This document shows, piece by piece, positions 45,961-59,394 of a DNA stretch of 64,000 nucleotides. The notes under the pieces are model-generated. The model did not search any database and was not told where the DNA came from. It saw only the letters and a program-made list of their open reading frames with translations. The stretch lies in NCBI GenBank assembly GCA_910589415.1, contig OU342630.1, positions 67,080,186 through 67,144,185 of the forward strand. The letters run 5' to 3'. Origin of the DNA: Malachius bipustulatus (taxonomy: Eukaryota; Arthropoda; Insecta; Coleoptera; Melyridae). Within the stretch, counting starts at the first letter, position 1, and every line of letters begins with the position of its first letter. The position numbers were made by a program, and so were the translations under genes.

Positions 45961-48900
45961 TACACTGATCTCCGCCATTGAATAATGTTTCGTTGGAAGC
46001 ATCAAATCATTCAATTCAAATACTTCAATTAACGCAGCTAACTGTGAAGAATTTTGGGAAATTCCAGTGATCCAATTTCTAGATATTAAAAAAAAAATTG
46101 TTCCAGAAAACTCAACTCTCGAGAACTAAGAAGTTTTTTTCACGTTCTATAAAACTTTCTTCCTAAAAATTATTTTTTCTATTGAATGCTGAAGTTACTC
46201 TACTATAAACTGGGACAGCCTATATAAAAGAGGGTCTTAGAATGACATGTCTATGTAGGGGAAGGAAGAGCGCACCACATATTACATGCAAGAGGACTTA
46301 CATCTATTAATGGGAATATTATAGTGTTGTGGTATGAAGTAATGGCATTGGATGGCATAAAAGAATTTAGAAGAAAAAATCCACAATAAACATGGATGAT
46401 TTTTCTTTTTTACCTTTTATAAACTCGAGTATTTGAACAAGTTTTGAACTTTTTTTTTCTGCCAAAATTTTTGGAAATACTGATTTTTGATTTTTTTTAT
46501 TCGAATTTATTTACTTTTCTTCCTTACTTCTTCTTTTTCTTTCTTTTTCTTTATTACTTGTGTTTCGCTTTCTTAGTTTACAAAAAAAAACTGAAACATG
46601 TGTAACAATAGATACTTTAACTAACAAGGTTTAAATGCTTCAAGTATTTAATAATGTGGCAAAGCTCCATCCTATTGAACTGATTGCGGCAAGGAATTTT
46701 ATTAGGAAGTATTTATTTTCATATTTATCAGTAAGAAAATTACCAACGTCAAGAATTCGACTAAATGTTCAGCAGGTTTCTACATAGGCAACAAATTTCA
46801 AACAAACATTACTGCAAGAAATCACCAGCTCCAATACATAAAAAAAAGATGTATGCGCGCATTGATTAAAATTTCTCAGAATACGCTGGAGGAAACTGTC
46901 AAAATTAGAAACTCCGGTAGTTTGATTTCTTGAAATTTAATAAATTTTCACACCAAGAACATTTCAAGAAGTTATTTCTTGCTAATATTTCCACATAAGC
47001 GAAGGGCGGAAGTCCAAAATTCAATTACAATAAAGGTTATATTTATGACGGGATATTACATTGGCGAAGATCTCGAGGGAATTCGTTGCGGATTTAGGAT
47101 TTATCCGATAATGAGAAAAGCTCCGATAATACATTTTGCGAGATTGTTCCATTCATATATCAATGTGAAAATATAAAAACAAGCGGTAAGTATAATATAT
47201 TTCTTAGAATTAGAATTATGAAATCATAATTCTGAAGTTTCCCAATCCTTTCTCGTAATCTCTGCGATCCGTCAACTTGTAACACTTTTTGCAGCAAAAA
47301 TTATGAAAAATGTTTCTCAACTTTTTATGTTGATGTTATTGATATTTTCAGAAGTCGAACGTGCATTTGTTTTATCTAGATACCTTGATAATTGACATCG
47401 GGAACAGAGGAACAGCGTTTTATCATAATGGGGAATAAGATTTTGAAGTAGGTATTAAAGTTAAAAAAAAAAAAAAATATTTTTCTTTATAACTAAGTAA
47501 AAAGAAATTCATTGGCAAAATTTTATCTAAAGTACTGTTTATTTAAATTTATTACCGATGCTTTAGTAAATATATTTGATGGCATGTATTATTGAAGGTC
47601 GGACGCCTATGATACTAGCATTCTCTCCCGAATAATTTTATGTCTACGTCTCCTACAGCTTCTAAAGTCAAAATTCAATTTTATAGAATCTGAACTTTAT
47701 TTAATTAACTCCATTTAACACAGGAACCCTAATTTGATTAAATCCTCAGTCACCAGATCTTCCTCTTGCTTCTTCCACTATAATTTATGAAAATGCAAAT
47801 CTCAATTTCTTTGTTTTCTGAGACAGAAATTTTCCATTATAAAACTCTATTCACTATGATGACAATAATACATGTTGATTAATTCATTGTTATTGATAGA
47901 AATTTGTTTGAAATTTGACAAATCCGCGTTTTTCCAGGACTTTGCTTTGAAAATCACCAGTTTAAGGGAAACCAATATGTCAGGTTGCATGCCTACTTGT
48001 CTATCCTTATATTATTGAATTGTATATGTATATTATGAAAACTGTCGATTATATGTTAGTGAAATTTCCCAGTTACCTGGAGACATTCAGCAGGTGTCTT
48101 AATTTAAATTGAAAGGGCTTCAGGACTTCAAAGGGTAGTAGGGCAACTCTCCTGAGTTCTAAACTTGTAAACTTAATCGATTAAATGAATAGGCATCTCC
48201 TATAATATTCAGAAGATTAATGGATAAAATAATTTTCAAATGCTTACATTGTTGAGTAATTGGATTGATGTTGACAGGTGATCAGGGTAAAATGCAAGAA
48301 AAGTAGCCTGAGACCATCGGAAAAAATTAAGATGTAATTTTTTTAATCACAAAATTCTTGAACGGAATATCTTCCTAACCGTTACAGAAAAATTACAACA
48401 CGTTAGTATAATAGGAAAATCTAAAATTAGTATAACTGCAACAATTAGTACCTAATCATAACAAACAAACAGAAAAACAGATCTCTCAAGATTTACTTGC
48501 ACAGGGTGATTTGGAAAACATTTCATTAGTGTTCTCTATGGAAAAAGATTTTTCATGTTAAGTGATAAAGTAAAAATTTCAATATTCTTACTATTACTTA
48601 CATAAAAACTTACAAAAGACTATACAGGGTAATTCAAAACTCGAGCGACAAACACCAGAAGAGGATGCCTCTTGAAAAAAGAAGAGAAAAGACGTTTCTT
48701 AAGACTCTTCGTTATAAGAAAGATAGAGACTTTCAAAACTTGTGACTTTTACGTGATTTTTTTTAGTAATATTCTTTGAATCTCTTTCAAATCTCAAATT
48801 TCTGGGAATTTATTTGCAACCATGTAAACCAACTCTTTTCTTCAAATTGGAATTCTTGCACTTATGTACTGAAAAAGGTCTCGCCAATAGCTGAAAAATT

Positions 48901-49560
48901 CAAGGTGTAGTGAAAAAATACTTTTATGCAGAAAATCATTTGATTAATGAAAAAAGCTATTAGGTAGATTTCAAAAAATGTTCAAAGTGGCTTCCGTTTT
49001 TGCTTAGGCAGCTATGAACTCGTTTCAAAGACCCTGTCGAAAATCCCAGGATTTGCTTTGATTGTCTCAAAGCCTTAACGATTATCTTAATATTGTCTTG
49101 TCGTTCATACTTTAGGCATAAATATAGGCCCCTCGGTTGCCTAAACTAGATACTTCAAGTGGCTTTAAAAATAACTAGTAAAAAATTGAGCTAACTGTAT
49201 CTTTTGACATTTTGACAATTCCTTAGTTAATCAAAACGTTTCGTTTATCTTTAACTTTTGTCTTTTTATTTCACTGCAAAATAGACATCCATTTTGTTAA
49301 GTAATTATTCCCATTAAGGATAAAGACGACTTGAAATTTACCAGGACACTAAAATAAATAATTTGACACTAAAACAGAAATTCGGCTAGGTAGGTCTTGT
49401 AAATATTCTTTTATTGTTTTGCAATTTATAATTTCTTAGAAAAAAAAGAGAAATCACCGAGTGAACTTTTATTTAAGTGAAAAAAAAAATTATTTACGTA
49501 ATGTTTTACTATTAAAATCCCATTTCATGGAATAGAATTAAGACATAAATTGCATCTTTC
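45961..49560. other. Stretch without recognised genes; two lone MITE ends
   Basis: CT-rich simple sequence at 46515-46560. CACAGGGTGATTTGG at 48501 and ACAGGGTAATTCAAAACTCG at 48625 look like single ends of MITEs whose partners are lost or diverged. Nothing else recognised. Confidence 0.35.
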
Positions 49561-49857
49561 CCAGGATAAGGCCAGCTCCTAGATGAGGCAACGCCCTTGG
49601 TGGGAACTCGTTTTATTCCAGCAGCAGGTCGAGGAAACTCCGACATTTACATCAGTTCTCGTCGAGTCCATGGAATGGAACCTCCCTTTATCCTTCGTCT
49701 AGACAGACAATAACACTCTCTTCTGCGAGTGGAAGGATAATGTTAACTAATTAGCCTGTGGAGGCAATAGCCTCTAGTGGGAACACCAGGACCTCATCAA
49801 AGTATTGTGATATGTTAGTCTGTGTTAGACCTTTGGTTACTATATTACGAGTACAAG
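49561..49857 (+). promoter_or_regulatory. Possible noncoding first exon or control region of the His-rich gene
   Basis: A locally GC-richer block without an open frame lies just upstream of the His-rich gene. It ends in ACAAG|GTAGGT, a good splice donor (49858), which could join the acceptor at 50039 across a 182-nt intron. No TATA box is seen. Speculative. Confidence 0.25.
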
Positions 49858-50039
49858 GTAGGTAATTATTTAGATACCTAAGTTAGGAAACATGCTTCTC
49901 TTTAATTTTGCAGCAATTAAACTTAATTTTAATTGAAATAATTATTGACATTTATTTTAATTACCTAAAAGTATACCTATAACCTAATATTATAATCTTT
50001 CATTCTAACTTTTTTTTCAATTTGTTTATTTCTCCCCAG

Positions 50040-50345
50040 ACAATAAGCCAAATGTTCAATTAATATCCACCCCGCTATTTCCCGGCAATTAATCAAAACT
50101 ACTAGAAAAATAACCATAAATTAAATCGAACGAGAATGGCGCAATTTGTAACTCACATTCAACCCACCCTTATGGAAGCTTCCCACCATCATATTCCACA
50201 TAAAGATCACCATAAAGGCCATCATAAAGAAGACTATAGTAAAGAACACCACTTAAAGGATCACCATGGGAAAGAACACCATGGAAAGGATCACCATGGG
50301 AAAGAACATGGCAGTACTAGCACTAGTACTTCTAAGGACCACCAG
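50040..50345 (+). CDS. His-rich gene, first coding exon (CDS from 50136)
   Basis: The acceptor TTTATTTCTCCCCAG ends at 50039; 50040-50135 is 5' UTR. The ATG at 50136 (CGAGAATGG context) opens 70 codons ending at donor CAG|GTACAT after 50345 (phase 0). The protein starts MAQFVTHIQPTLMEAS and then becomes a His/Lys/Asp/Glu repeat of the type HHGKEHHGKDHHGKEH, about one third histidine. Such clusters often bind zinc, copper or nickel, but that is only a possibility. The presence of an upstream acceptor shows that at least one noncoding exon lies farther left. Confidence 0.8.
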
Positions 50346-50443
50346 GTACATTTAATGGGGATTTTTTAATCTGTTAGCTTATACAAATGTACCAAATTTA
50401 TTTAAAAAATAAGTATGAAGACACGGTTTTTATATATTTTTAG

Positions 50444-50659
50444 GACTCCCACCATCAGTCCAAAGGTACTTATCCAAGGGATAGTCACACGGCCAGAGAG
50501 TTTCCAGTTTTGCCGCATCATACCATGGAATTACACCACTATCATCAAGGAGATCAGCACGAGTCAAAAGAAAACTTGGAACGAAAAAGGGATTCTGGAC
50601 ATTATGTGGACTCGCATGGTGTGCAGCATTCCTTCCAGTTGCATTTCATCGACTCCCAG
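50444..50659 (+). CDS. His-rich gene, second coding exon
   Basis: The acceptor TTTTTAG precedes 50444 and donor CAG|GTTGGT follows 50659; 216 nt, phase 0 at both ends, 72 codons fully open. It encodes a His-, Ser- and Glu-rich stretch beginning DSHHQSKGTYPRDSHTAREF and ending VQHSFQLHFIDSQ. Composition matches the first exon, and the phase agrees with both neighbours, so it can be skipped without breaking the frame. Family unknown. Confidence 0.75.
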
Positions 50660-53040
50660 GTTGGTTGATCAAAATTATATTATTATTATTTAAATATCGA
50701 TTAATGATCATGTGATTTTATCTCATGTAGATAATTATTATTAGTTAGTTGAAAGTAATTTACCCAAACAACTAACTAAGTATTTCTAAAATCTATGAGT
50801 GGGTTGGATAGTGATAAGAAAAAAAATCGAAATTTTATATTTTAACTGGTTTCTAATAATACACAAGTACCTAAGCAATTGAAATGTTATGAAATTATAT
50901 GACAGTAAAATGATGTCTCGGATTAAAGCTTTTCTAATTTCTGGAGTTCAGTAACCCTATTGTTCTAGCTCATGACCCGTTCGTTTTGTCATCATCTTCA
51001 TTACTTGTCTAATGGACATATTATTTATCTTCAAGAAATGAAATCTGTCTGAATAATCATGTACGGGTACTTTCTAGGTATTCATATTTTCTTTATTGAA
51101 GACTATTATTGAGCAAGCAGATGTTACTGCGTGACAGGGTAGAGGCTCGGGTAGAGGTAAAATTTATGTGCCCCTTTTCTGTCGATTTTCTGTAGATGTT
51201 ACATTCAACGGAGGTGATACATTTTATCAGTGTTGGATCAAAACACGGAATCCTACGATGTCGTTACCAGTCGATTGCGTTGGAAACAAATTGATCGAGT
51301 TGAGAGGTTTACCCTCAATATCGGTAATAAAGGATTGTCATGTCCTGACATTCTGCAAGATATTATAGGTAGGAAACTTTAAAGCTTATATTATCCTTGG
51401 GAAAAAAATTGAAATGGGGGGAAAAGCTGGGGGAAAATAATGTTTAGAAGGGCCTCTCTCACATTATTGTAACCAAAGAAAATAAAGAATTAAAAAAGAC
51501 AACCTCAGTGCCATGATGAAGAGCTTCAATGAAGAAGTATTTAACCAAATAGGTATCCTTCAAGTATGTTAATAAAAAAATCTGCGTTTTTATTGACTTT
51601 ACCCCATTGTACCCTATTATTGTACCCTATTATTGTACCCTATTGCATATATTGAAGCTCTAATTTTAATTTTCTATTTTTATTTTCATTTTGTGTTTTA
51701 CACCTATTGTATGTACTTTTTTATTTTATTTTACCACAGCCATAAGATATTTATTTATTTATTTATTTATTTATTTATTTTATTTTTCTGGTGTAAATGT
51801 GTCTCGAGTAGAATCTCTCAAATTTGTACCTACAGGAGATAAATAAAAAACAAAAAAGTCTAATAATAAATAAATTTCAGATGTTATTGAGATAATAAAT
51901 TAAAATACAAAACAAAAGTGACCACAAGAGAGGCACTACTTGATCGAATAACCAGCTGCGCAGCAATCGTCAAAGATCACCATATGCGCTTCAACGAGCT
52001 ACTTAATCGATCCTCAAACGAGCCGACGCAATTCATTTGGGATAATGGTGGTACTTTTGAAATTTTTTTCAGTAATTTTGCATTTTATGTGAGAAAATTA
52101 ATTCTTTTCTCAAATAATTCATAACTAATGATAAACTCGCTTGCTTAAACGTAGGATTAGGGGTTACAGAGTCGACAGGGAGATCCGCGAGAATATAGGG
52201 CACTGTCGCTAGACGCTTGTAGATTTGCAGAGAAACGTCAAAAAAGCCAAAAAAATCCCGTAAAATTTATGACTTTGCATATTAATGGTTGCATATCAAT
52301 AGTAACAATATACTCGTACTATAACAATATCTCAGTAAAGGTTGACCTGTAACCATATGTTTATTAGACGTTTTTGTTTTATGTAATGCCCTGAAAATTT
52401 TTGGGGATTCCCCACGACACGTTTTCAATTTACTTTTCTCGCAACTTCGATCGAGTTTTTTGTAATTATCTTTCTTATAAGAAGACGTCTAGAAACAGAT
52501 AGTTGTGTTTGAAAAAATTAAAGAAGGGCTTTAAAAATCATGTGACAAATAAATTCGCGGCGATTAACTTGTATTTAGAGGTCAGTAGAATTATTTAACT
52601 TGGTTAAATAGAAATACCTATCTTACTTGTTCGAAAATTTTTCTTAAAGGCATTAGAAGTTTTCAGGCTGGCACCTCGTTATCACTCATTCGGTGAAAAT
52701 TTCCCCTCCTTAAAAAAAGTCTCTTGAAAAAGGAGTTTTCTAAATGAGAGATTTAGACGAGTAGACAGTCGCATACATCTCAGAAAAAACCTTCTAATCC
52801 TATTTACCGAGTGGCTGGGTTTTCATTAACCGGCTTATGTCTACTGAAATTAAAAGGAGTTGAATAAGAAACTTTTCAACTGAAACCATGTCTAGAAACT
52901 GTCGTATACACAATTATCTATTTCAATAATCTTTAATTTTCTGAAAACATTTCCAACATTTTTTTTCTTGGATAAAAGAAATTATTTTTTCAATGTATAC
53001 AAAATATTACTTAAAAAATAAAATAAAATTATTAAATGAA
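50660..53040. other. Intron of the His-rich gene, simple repeats only
   Basis: Contains a short tandem array of about ATTGTACCCTATT at 51604-51648 and a (TTTA)n microsatellite at 51747-51785. Small open frames at 51168 and 51918 have no visible similarity. Nothing else recognised. Confidence 0.4.
51747..51785. repeat. (TTTA)n microsatellite
   Basis: About nine TTTA copies in a row. Confidence 0.9.
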
Positions 53041-53056
53041 AATTATTGCAATAAAA

Positions 53057-53815
53057 TTATTGTAATTTCGGTTTAAAACCAAAAACGTGATTTCTTAAAA
53101 TGTGCGTTGAACTTTTCAGAATTTTGATTACAATTTCCATGTCTAAAGATTTATTTAATCCAAAAAATTTCCTAAATTCAATATATTTTTTAACTAAAGT
53201 TCCTCTAGAGCCGAAAAATAGTCCGATAACTTCAATATTTTTAACTTGAAATTTGGATTTATAATGTGGTATAGTTGGCACATAAATTTGACATTTTTCT
53301 AAGTGGACGTCCCCTGATTGATTTTGGTGTTTTTCAAATCTTATTGTAGGGTCAATTATGAATCCTCTATCCAGTTTTCTATCTATTGCCAAAATGTCAA
53401 TTCTTCTGATGCTGTCTTCAATGGATAATCCAGATATTTCTTGGTGTACTTCATAACCTTTTTCCAGTAACGCATTCGCCAACATTTCTCTTATATCGTT
53501 GTGCCTTTTGATTCGTAAAGTTTCTCCGTAATGACAATATCCTAACACATGTGCAAGGGTTTCATACTCACTGCAATGTCTGCAGTGGTTTGTGTGGATA
53601 CTGCGTCCGGGAATACTGCGAACTGCTGCTACATTGCATGTAATTTTGAGGCAATCTCTCCATTCTGAGCAGCATAAGCCATTCTTTTTATAAATCCAGT
53701 TTTTAGTTACTTTTACTTCTGATATAAAATGGCACCTTGATGACCTTTCTGAGGTAACCCACACCAATCATTGTATGCTCTTTCTCTTAAGATTGAACGG
53801 ATTTTTCTTTTTTTC
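53057..53815 (-). pseudogene. R2-like LINE C-terminal fragment: zinc knuckle and restriction-like endonuclease
   Basis: Minus-strand open frame of about 236 codons. CRHCSEYETLAHVLGYCHYG is a CCHC knuckle; RRIDILAIDRKLDRGFIIDP, followed by TIRFE, fits the PD-(D/E)XK restriction-like endonuclease core used by R2/R4/CRE-type LINEs to nick target DNA. Upstream of 53767 the protein continues in another frame (KIRSILRERAYNDWCG), so one frameshift separates the parts. The reverse transcriptase is absent: a 5'-truncated copy. It is intact over more than 230 codons, so probably younger than the other LINE relics. It lies in the 10-kb intron of the His-rich gene, antisense. Confidence 0.75.
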
Positions 53816-56755
53816 TTTTTATTGCTGGAATTTTCTATTTCATAAAGATTTTCATTGCTAAATTTGAGTTTGTTTAACTTCAATGCAAACTAAAAATAAA
53901 ATCACCATGGTAAAAAACGTAGCTACCTACGTACTTTGAACATTTTAGGTTTATTTTGGTAGTTTTTTTTTTGAATTTTTAATACTTAGGGGTAGTAAGA
54001 CGATCATTGAGATAATAAAATAATAATAAAAAAGAAAATTAGAATTTTATGTCAAAAGTGCCTCCAATCCAAATCACAATAATTGATACATCTTGCAACT
54101 GAATAAATATTATTATTATGTCTAAAAAGTTTTTGTGGAAAAACCTGGACAATTCTCACAACGTTTCCCATAGACATCTGAATAATTGATTATGTTCTTA
54201 AGAATTCTGACGGTTTAACGAACCGACTAATAAATTTATGAAGAACGATGAAAGGTGAGGGTATGAATAAAAGACGAGGAAGGAGCGCCTTCTTATCTGT
54301 AAGCCACTAATTGATATGTAATTACCCCTTTTCATACGTTAAAACCACTAGGTACCTACCTCCGGTGGGAAACTTTTATTTTTTTCTTTGCAGATAATGA
54401 TCATTCTGAGTTTAAAAGATATACAAAAAACCGCGTTGGTAATAACGATATGGTTATGAGGGAAGTCGACCGAGAGCAGTTGTCAGGCTAGGGATCAGTT
54501 CGGGACACTAAAATTGTGAGTGAGAAGCGCAGGAGAGGTTGCAGATATTAAAAACCAACAAAAAATGACAGGGACATTCTAATAGATAATGTTCAAGGCG
54601 GGTTATTTATAGGAAAGGGACCGGTCAGGTATATATAAAATATTCGTAAACGGACACTTGATTCGACATTGCCGATGTCATAAATCATCTCACTTACTGA
54701 TGATCCTGGAAAGCTTTTGACTCGACTCACCGAATGGAGCTAGTGAAAACTCGTTGCCGCGCATCCTGTCTCATTCCTATATTTTATCTTGAGCTCTAGC
54801 AACATTGCCATGCATGTTAATTTTTTGGCCCCTCCATATGTGCTTATGATCTATTTTATTCATACTGCCCATTGTATTAAAAATGATGACTTTCTTGGGC
54901 TTGAACAGAAATTCGTGGGTCATTTCGAGGCCTTGTTCCATGGAACACTGGTGTAAATACGCCACTCTACTAGGATGCTTAAAGAAGAGCTGACAGTTAT
55001 GTATGCAATACTGTGTACCTATTGCCCGAAAATGGCATACTTTTCTAGTTAAGTAAATGGACGTCATATTGACCATCAGTGAATATTGAATCTTCTGCGT
55101 GTTTTCGCTTTTTATAGCGCCGGTATTCGGTCAAATGGTAACAAGGGATTTTCTATTACAGCGCGAGACTTGTTGGCATAAAACTTGCCTTTTCAAAGCT
55201 GCATGAAAATTAGGGGTGTTAAATTGGACAATTTTGGTTAAAAGTACTAATGTGTAATGGACTGGATATCTTTAACACCATTTGATTGAAACCATAATTA
55301 TGTAAAAACCTTCGATTTAGAGCTGAAAAGTTTTCTGATAATACCTTGCAAACGTTCTCAATGAAAGTGAGAGCGACCTCTTGAGCATTATAAAAAAAGT
55401 ATGGACTAATCACACCTCCAGCCCATATAACCCACTAGACTTGCTGATTCTGTTAGGAGTAGCATTCTCAAATTTTCAGCAGATTTTGATCGAAGTTCTT
55501 TTTCTTCTTCTTGCCAGCGTTGTTTAATAGAGATGATGTTAGTTCGTTTATTGACAATTTCGTAAAGTCACAAAGAGCTCCTCAAGGTATATCTCGAGTG
55601 AAGCGCCACTGATATAATTACTTCAAGTTCTGCCAACAAAACGGTCAAAAATTGTTTTACTGCTCGATAACGATCCAAAATTGGACGGAATTGGCGATGA
55701 GATGCCGCAATATTTGTAAAAAGTTATGTTCTCTTCATGATGAATTTGCGTCTCTGTTTGACGTTTGTCAAATAAATACTTATGAAGCAACAGCAATAAA
55801 ATTTGCGGAAATGGAGGATAATTCATATCTTTTCGGATGCGTTCCATCATTTCGATGGGTTTATAAGACGATTTATAAATTTACAGGAATACATTTCGAA
55901 AAATGTTCGGATACCTCTCACCCATGTATCTTAGAAAACTTTCTCTACAGGAAAATAAAAAATAAAAAGTGAATATTAAAATAGTCGGATCTATTAGAAA
56001 ATTTTGTCTCCGTAATCAAAGCTCCGCAATGCAGCCGAGTTGAACCGTCCAGTGCAAGCCGTCCGAACCGATCCAATGCGCGTTAAGTAGGACGAGAACT
56101 GAATTGATTTGTCTTGGCCGACTTAGTCAGGGTATGCTCGAAATACCGGAGTCATTGGCGCATTGGTTCATTGTATGAGAATTTGGAACATGTCAGACAT
56201 CCTGCAGCTGATGATAATAGGGGAGATGTTTATGTTATTCACCTAGGCATAAAAACAATGACGAATATCAATTATTTTTAGATTTATAGAGATCAGTTTC
56301 TGTAATTATTGGTTGCTCAACTCTTGAACAAATGAAGATACTTCTATCCATACCAAAACGTATTGTGTGTATCAGTAAACTTGACAAGTAATGAAAAACG
56401 AAAATAAGTTGCATAAATATAACTTTTAACGAAGTCTCAAACAAACAAAAAATCAGCAAACGCAAAAACTTTCCCGTGTGAGAAGCATGATGAAGTTTAC
56501 ATTTATAGTTTCACCGAATATGGCAATGATGGTTTATTATGTACCTAGGTACTTCTTACTCCTTGGCACTAACATTTCTATGACCTAGTACCTACATTAT
56601 ATTATGTGATCAGATTTTTTTTCAATAGATATTACAGCAGTTCATTCTTACCGTGTGAGCAAATGAAAACGTAAATTTAGGCAGGCTTTGGAAAAATGTC
56701 TGAGATTGAATCTGTAGAACGTAAACTATCGAGAATCTTTCGTTTTACAGATACA
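53816..56755. other. Intron stretch, two unrecognised open frames
   Basis: Open frames at 54777-55076 (minus, 99 codons) and 55652-55972 (plus, 106 codons, with CRNICKKLCSLHDEFASLFD) have no family I can name and no splice support. They may be chance or parts of unknown retroelements. The rest is AT-rich. Confidence 0.3.
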
Positions 56756-56756
56756 C

Positions 56757-58510
56757 GCCCGTATTCACAAACGATAATTTCCTAAATAATTACGTAATCA
56801 AATATCCCCATCTCATTCTATTGCAAAAAACCTTCTTGCGCATCAATCGCAGAAATAGTGTATTTTTATGCGATTCAATTATGAATATTTTCACCGCTTT
56901 TTAAATTATTGGCTTTCTGAAATTTTCCATAGTCATGTCATGTTAGCGTAGTGCTTTAATGTGAAAAATTTTCTGTGATAATTTCATTTCATTTCGTTTC
57001 AACACGTGCCTTAGAATGGATTTTTAAATTTAAAAATCAAAAAAATTGGCAAAATTTCACAATTTTGTCCCTTTTCCTATGCCCGCCACTGGCTAACTTT
57101 ACTTGAAAAATACTATTTTTTACACTACCTTTAATAAATTCGGAAAAAACTGAAAGGAGAGTTTTGAAAACCGAAAGTTTGAAATTTTAGAGGAATAAAC
57201 ATCATTTAAAAATATTCGAATATATCTCCGCCATTTTTATATTTGCTTCTTGAAATTTTTGAAGGTTAAATGCTATTAGTATAGTAGTTGTCTACTATCA
57301 AAATTTCCGTTCTATTCCTTCAAAAATAAGCTCATGAATGTTTATAGAAATGTAGACATTTTTACCCTTTTCCTACCCACGCCTCTGGCTTATTAATAGA
57401 AATGATGCAAATTGTATTGCATTAGCTCAAATTTCAAATAAGTTTATTCCAATCTTGTTAATTTTGTTTAAAAGTTTTTGATCTTGCCTATTTAGGGGTT
57501 CAAAATCTAGCCATTTTCCAAAAATTGAAAAGGCCGCCATTTTGGAATGTCTTTACCTATTTTACTCAAATACAGTACCAGACGACTACTTGAGGGTATC
57601 TTACTACCAAAAAAATTTCAGCGCTCTAGATTGAAAACTTCGACCAGAAACCGTGCCTCACGGACGGTTTTTTTTCTGAAATTCGGAGGGACATCCTGTA
57701 GAAGTAACACAACTCTAGGAAAATGTTTTTTACGAAAATCAAACGTCAGCCCTAAGGTTTATAAGAGTAAAAAATTTCGTTCATTAATCTTGAAAGATGA
57801 AGCTACAGGAGCGTTTTTAAAAATTTAGAGAAATTAATTTAAAAAAAAACATCATGTAAAAAAAAATCGAATATCTCCGCCATTTTTCTTATTTACTTTT
57901 TGAAATTCTCAAGGGTTGAAGTCTATTAGTATAGTTGTCTACTGTAAAAATTTCAGTTTAATTACTTCAAAAATGTGCTCATAAATTGTTGGAGAAATTT
58001 AGCCATTTTTACCCTTTTCCTACCCACGCCACTGGCTTATTAATAGAAAAAATGCAAATTTTGTTGCATGAAATTAAATTTCAAGTCATTTACTTCCAAT
58101 ATTGTGAATTTGATATAAAACTCTTTTTCTATCTAGCTTATACAGGGGTTCAAAAAATAGTCCTTTTTCCAAAAATTAAAATGGCCGCCATTTTGAAACG
58201 GCTCGATCGATTTTGCTCAAGTGCAATACCAGACCACTCCTTATAGATATCTTACTTCCACAAAAATTTCAGTCTCCTAGATTGAAAACTGCGACCTGAA
58301 ATGAGGTGACAAAAACGGCATATGGGGAATTTTGAAAGGACACCCTGTAGAAGTAACGCGACTTTAGGAATTTTTTTCAACGAAAATCTAACGTCGTTCC
58401 AAGGTTTTACAAGGATCCAAAATTTCATTCACTAATCTTGAAAGATAAAGCTACAGGAGCGTTTTGAAAATCGAAATTTCGCGATTTTGGAGAAATATAT
58501 AAATATATAA

Positions 58511-58560
<50 letters not shown>

Positions 58561-58772
58561 CGTGGGCAGGTGAATTTTGGAAAACCACTTTTTCGTGATC
58601 TGGGGGTCATGATCGGTGGACATTTGATGAGTTTGGGTGATTTTCGAAAAGTGATGTCGTCCTCAATAGTGTATTTTTTTATTAAAAAATACACTAAAAA
58701 CTGCATATCTCCATCTCACTCATTTAAATAATTACGTAATTATTTAGGAAATTATCGTTTATGAATACGGGC
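56757..58772. mobile_element. 2.0-kb TIR element built on tandem ~640-bp units (locus B)
   Basis: TIRs 56757-56797 and 58730-58772 match (GCCCGTATTCACAAACGATA against the complement with one difference in that stretch; both continue into CCTAAATAATTACGTAAT). The interior repeats a unit marked by GGACATCCTGTAGAAGTAAC (57689) and GGACACCCTGTAGAAGTAAC (58338), 649 bp apart, with a partial third unit to the left. An AT microsatellite lies at 58494-58562. No transposase. No target duplication seen. A truncated relative is at 34673-36375. Confidence 0.7.
58494..58562. repeat. (AT)n-rich microsatellite
   Basis: Alternating AT with interspersed AAAT units; the same short array ends the related locus near 36345. 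Confidence 0.85.
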
Positions 58773-59394
58773 ATCAATCTCATATATGATATAGTTTTCA
58801 AAGCTTGTCTGAATTTAATTTTCATTTCCTCGCATGAAGCATGATGTGAGAATTTGACAGAAGTAATACCTCTTGACAGACTGAGGATTTTGATCTTATA
58901 TATCGAACCTATAATAATTAAAGCGACGATAATAATTGTTATAAGAAAATTTTTAGTACCTAGACAAGTAGGTACCTACCTACAAAAAAATGGCGTTTAA
59001 AAAAATATCATACCGTTTACAGGGACCTGGTGTAACAAAATATGTTGGAAACAGCTCATTTGGAGTGAAAATATTCTTAGAATTTTCTATATTGCAGCTT
59101 TTTCAATTATTGTGAATTATGCCCAAGAAAAATTTATGATGAAGAAAAAGGTGGCTTTAAAAAAACCGATCAGCAGCAAGTGTCCTAACATTTCTATAAA
59201 TCTAATGAGACCGTCATTATTCTGAAGTTTGGTTTTTGGATGAACTTCTACCATATGTAGAATCCCTTAAAAAGGGAATATCATAACTTTAAAAAATGTC
59301 AAAATTAAACGATTTTTGAATCTTGAAAAAAATTCATTTGGCGATATCTACAAGGATCATTAGAAATTTCTAATTTTTTTGTGCAACTACTCTA

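Noticed and set aside
54660..54720. Possible hammerhead (CTGATGATCCTGGAAAG)
   Set aside because: No room for a proper stem II and no pairing for stem I.
58425..58706. Open frames with long Tyr-Ile repeats
   Set aside because: Translation of the AT microsatellite.
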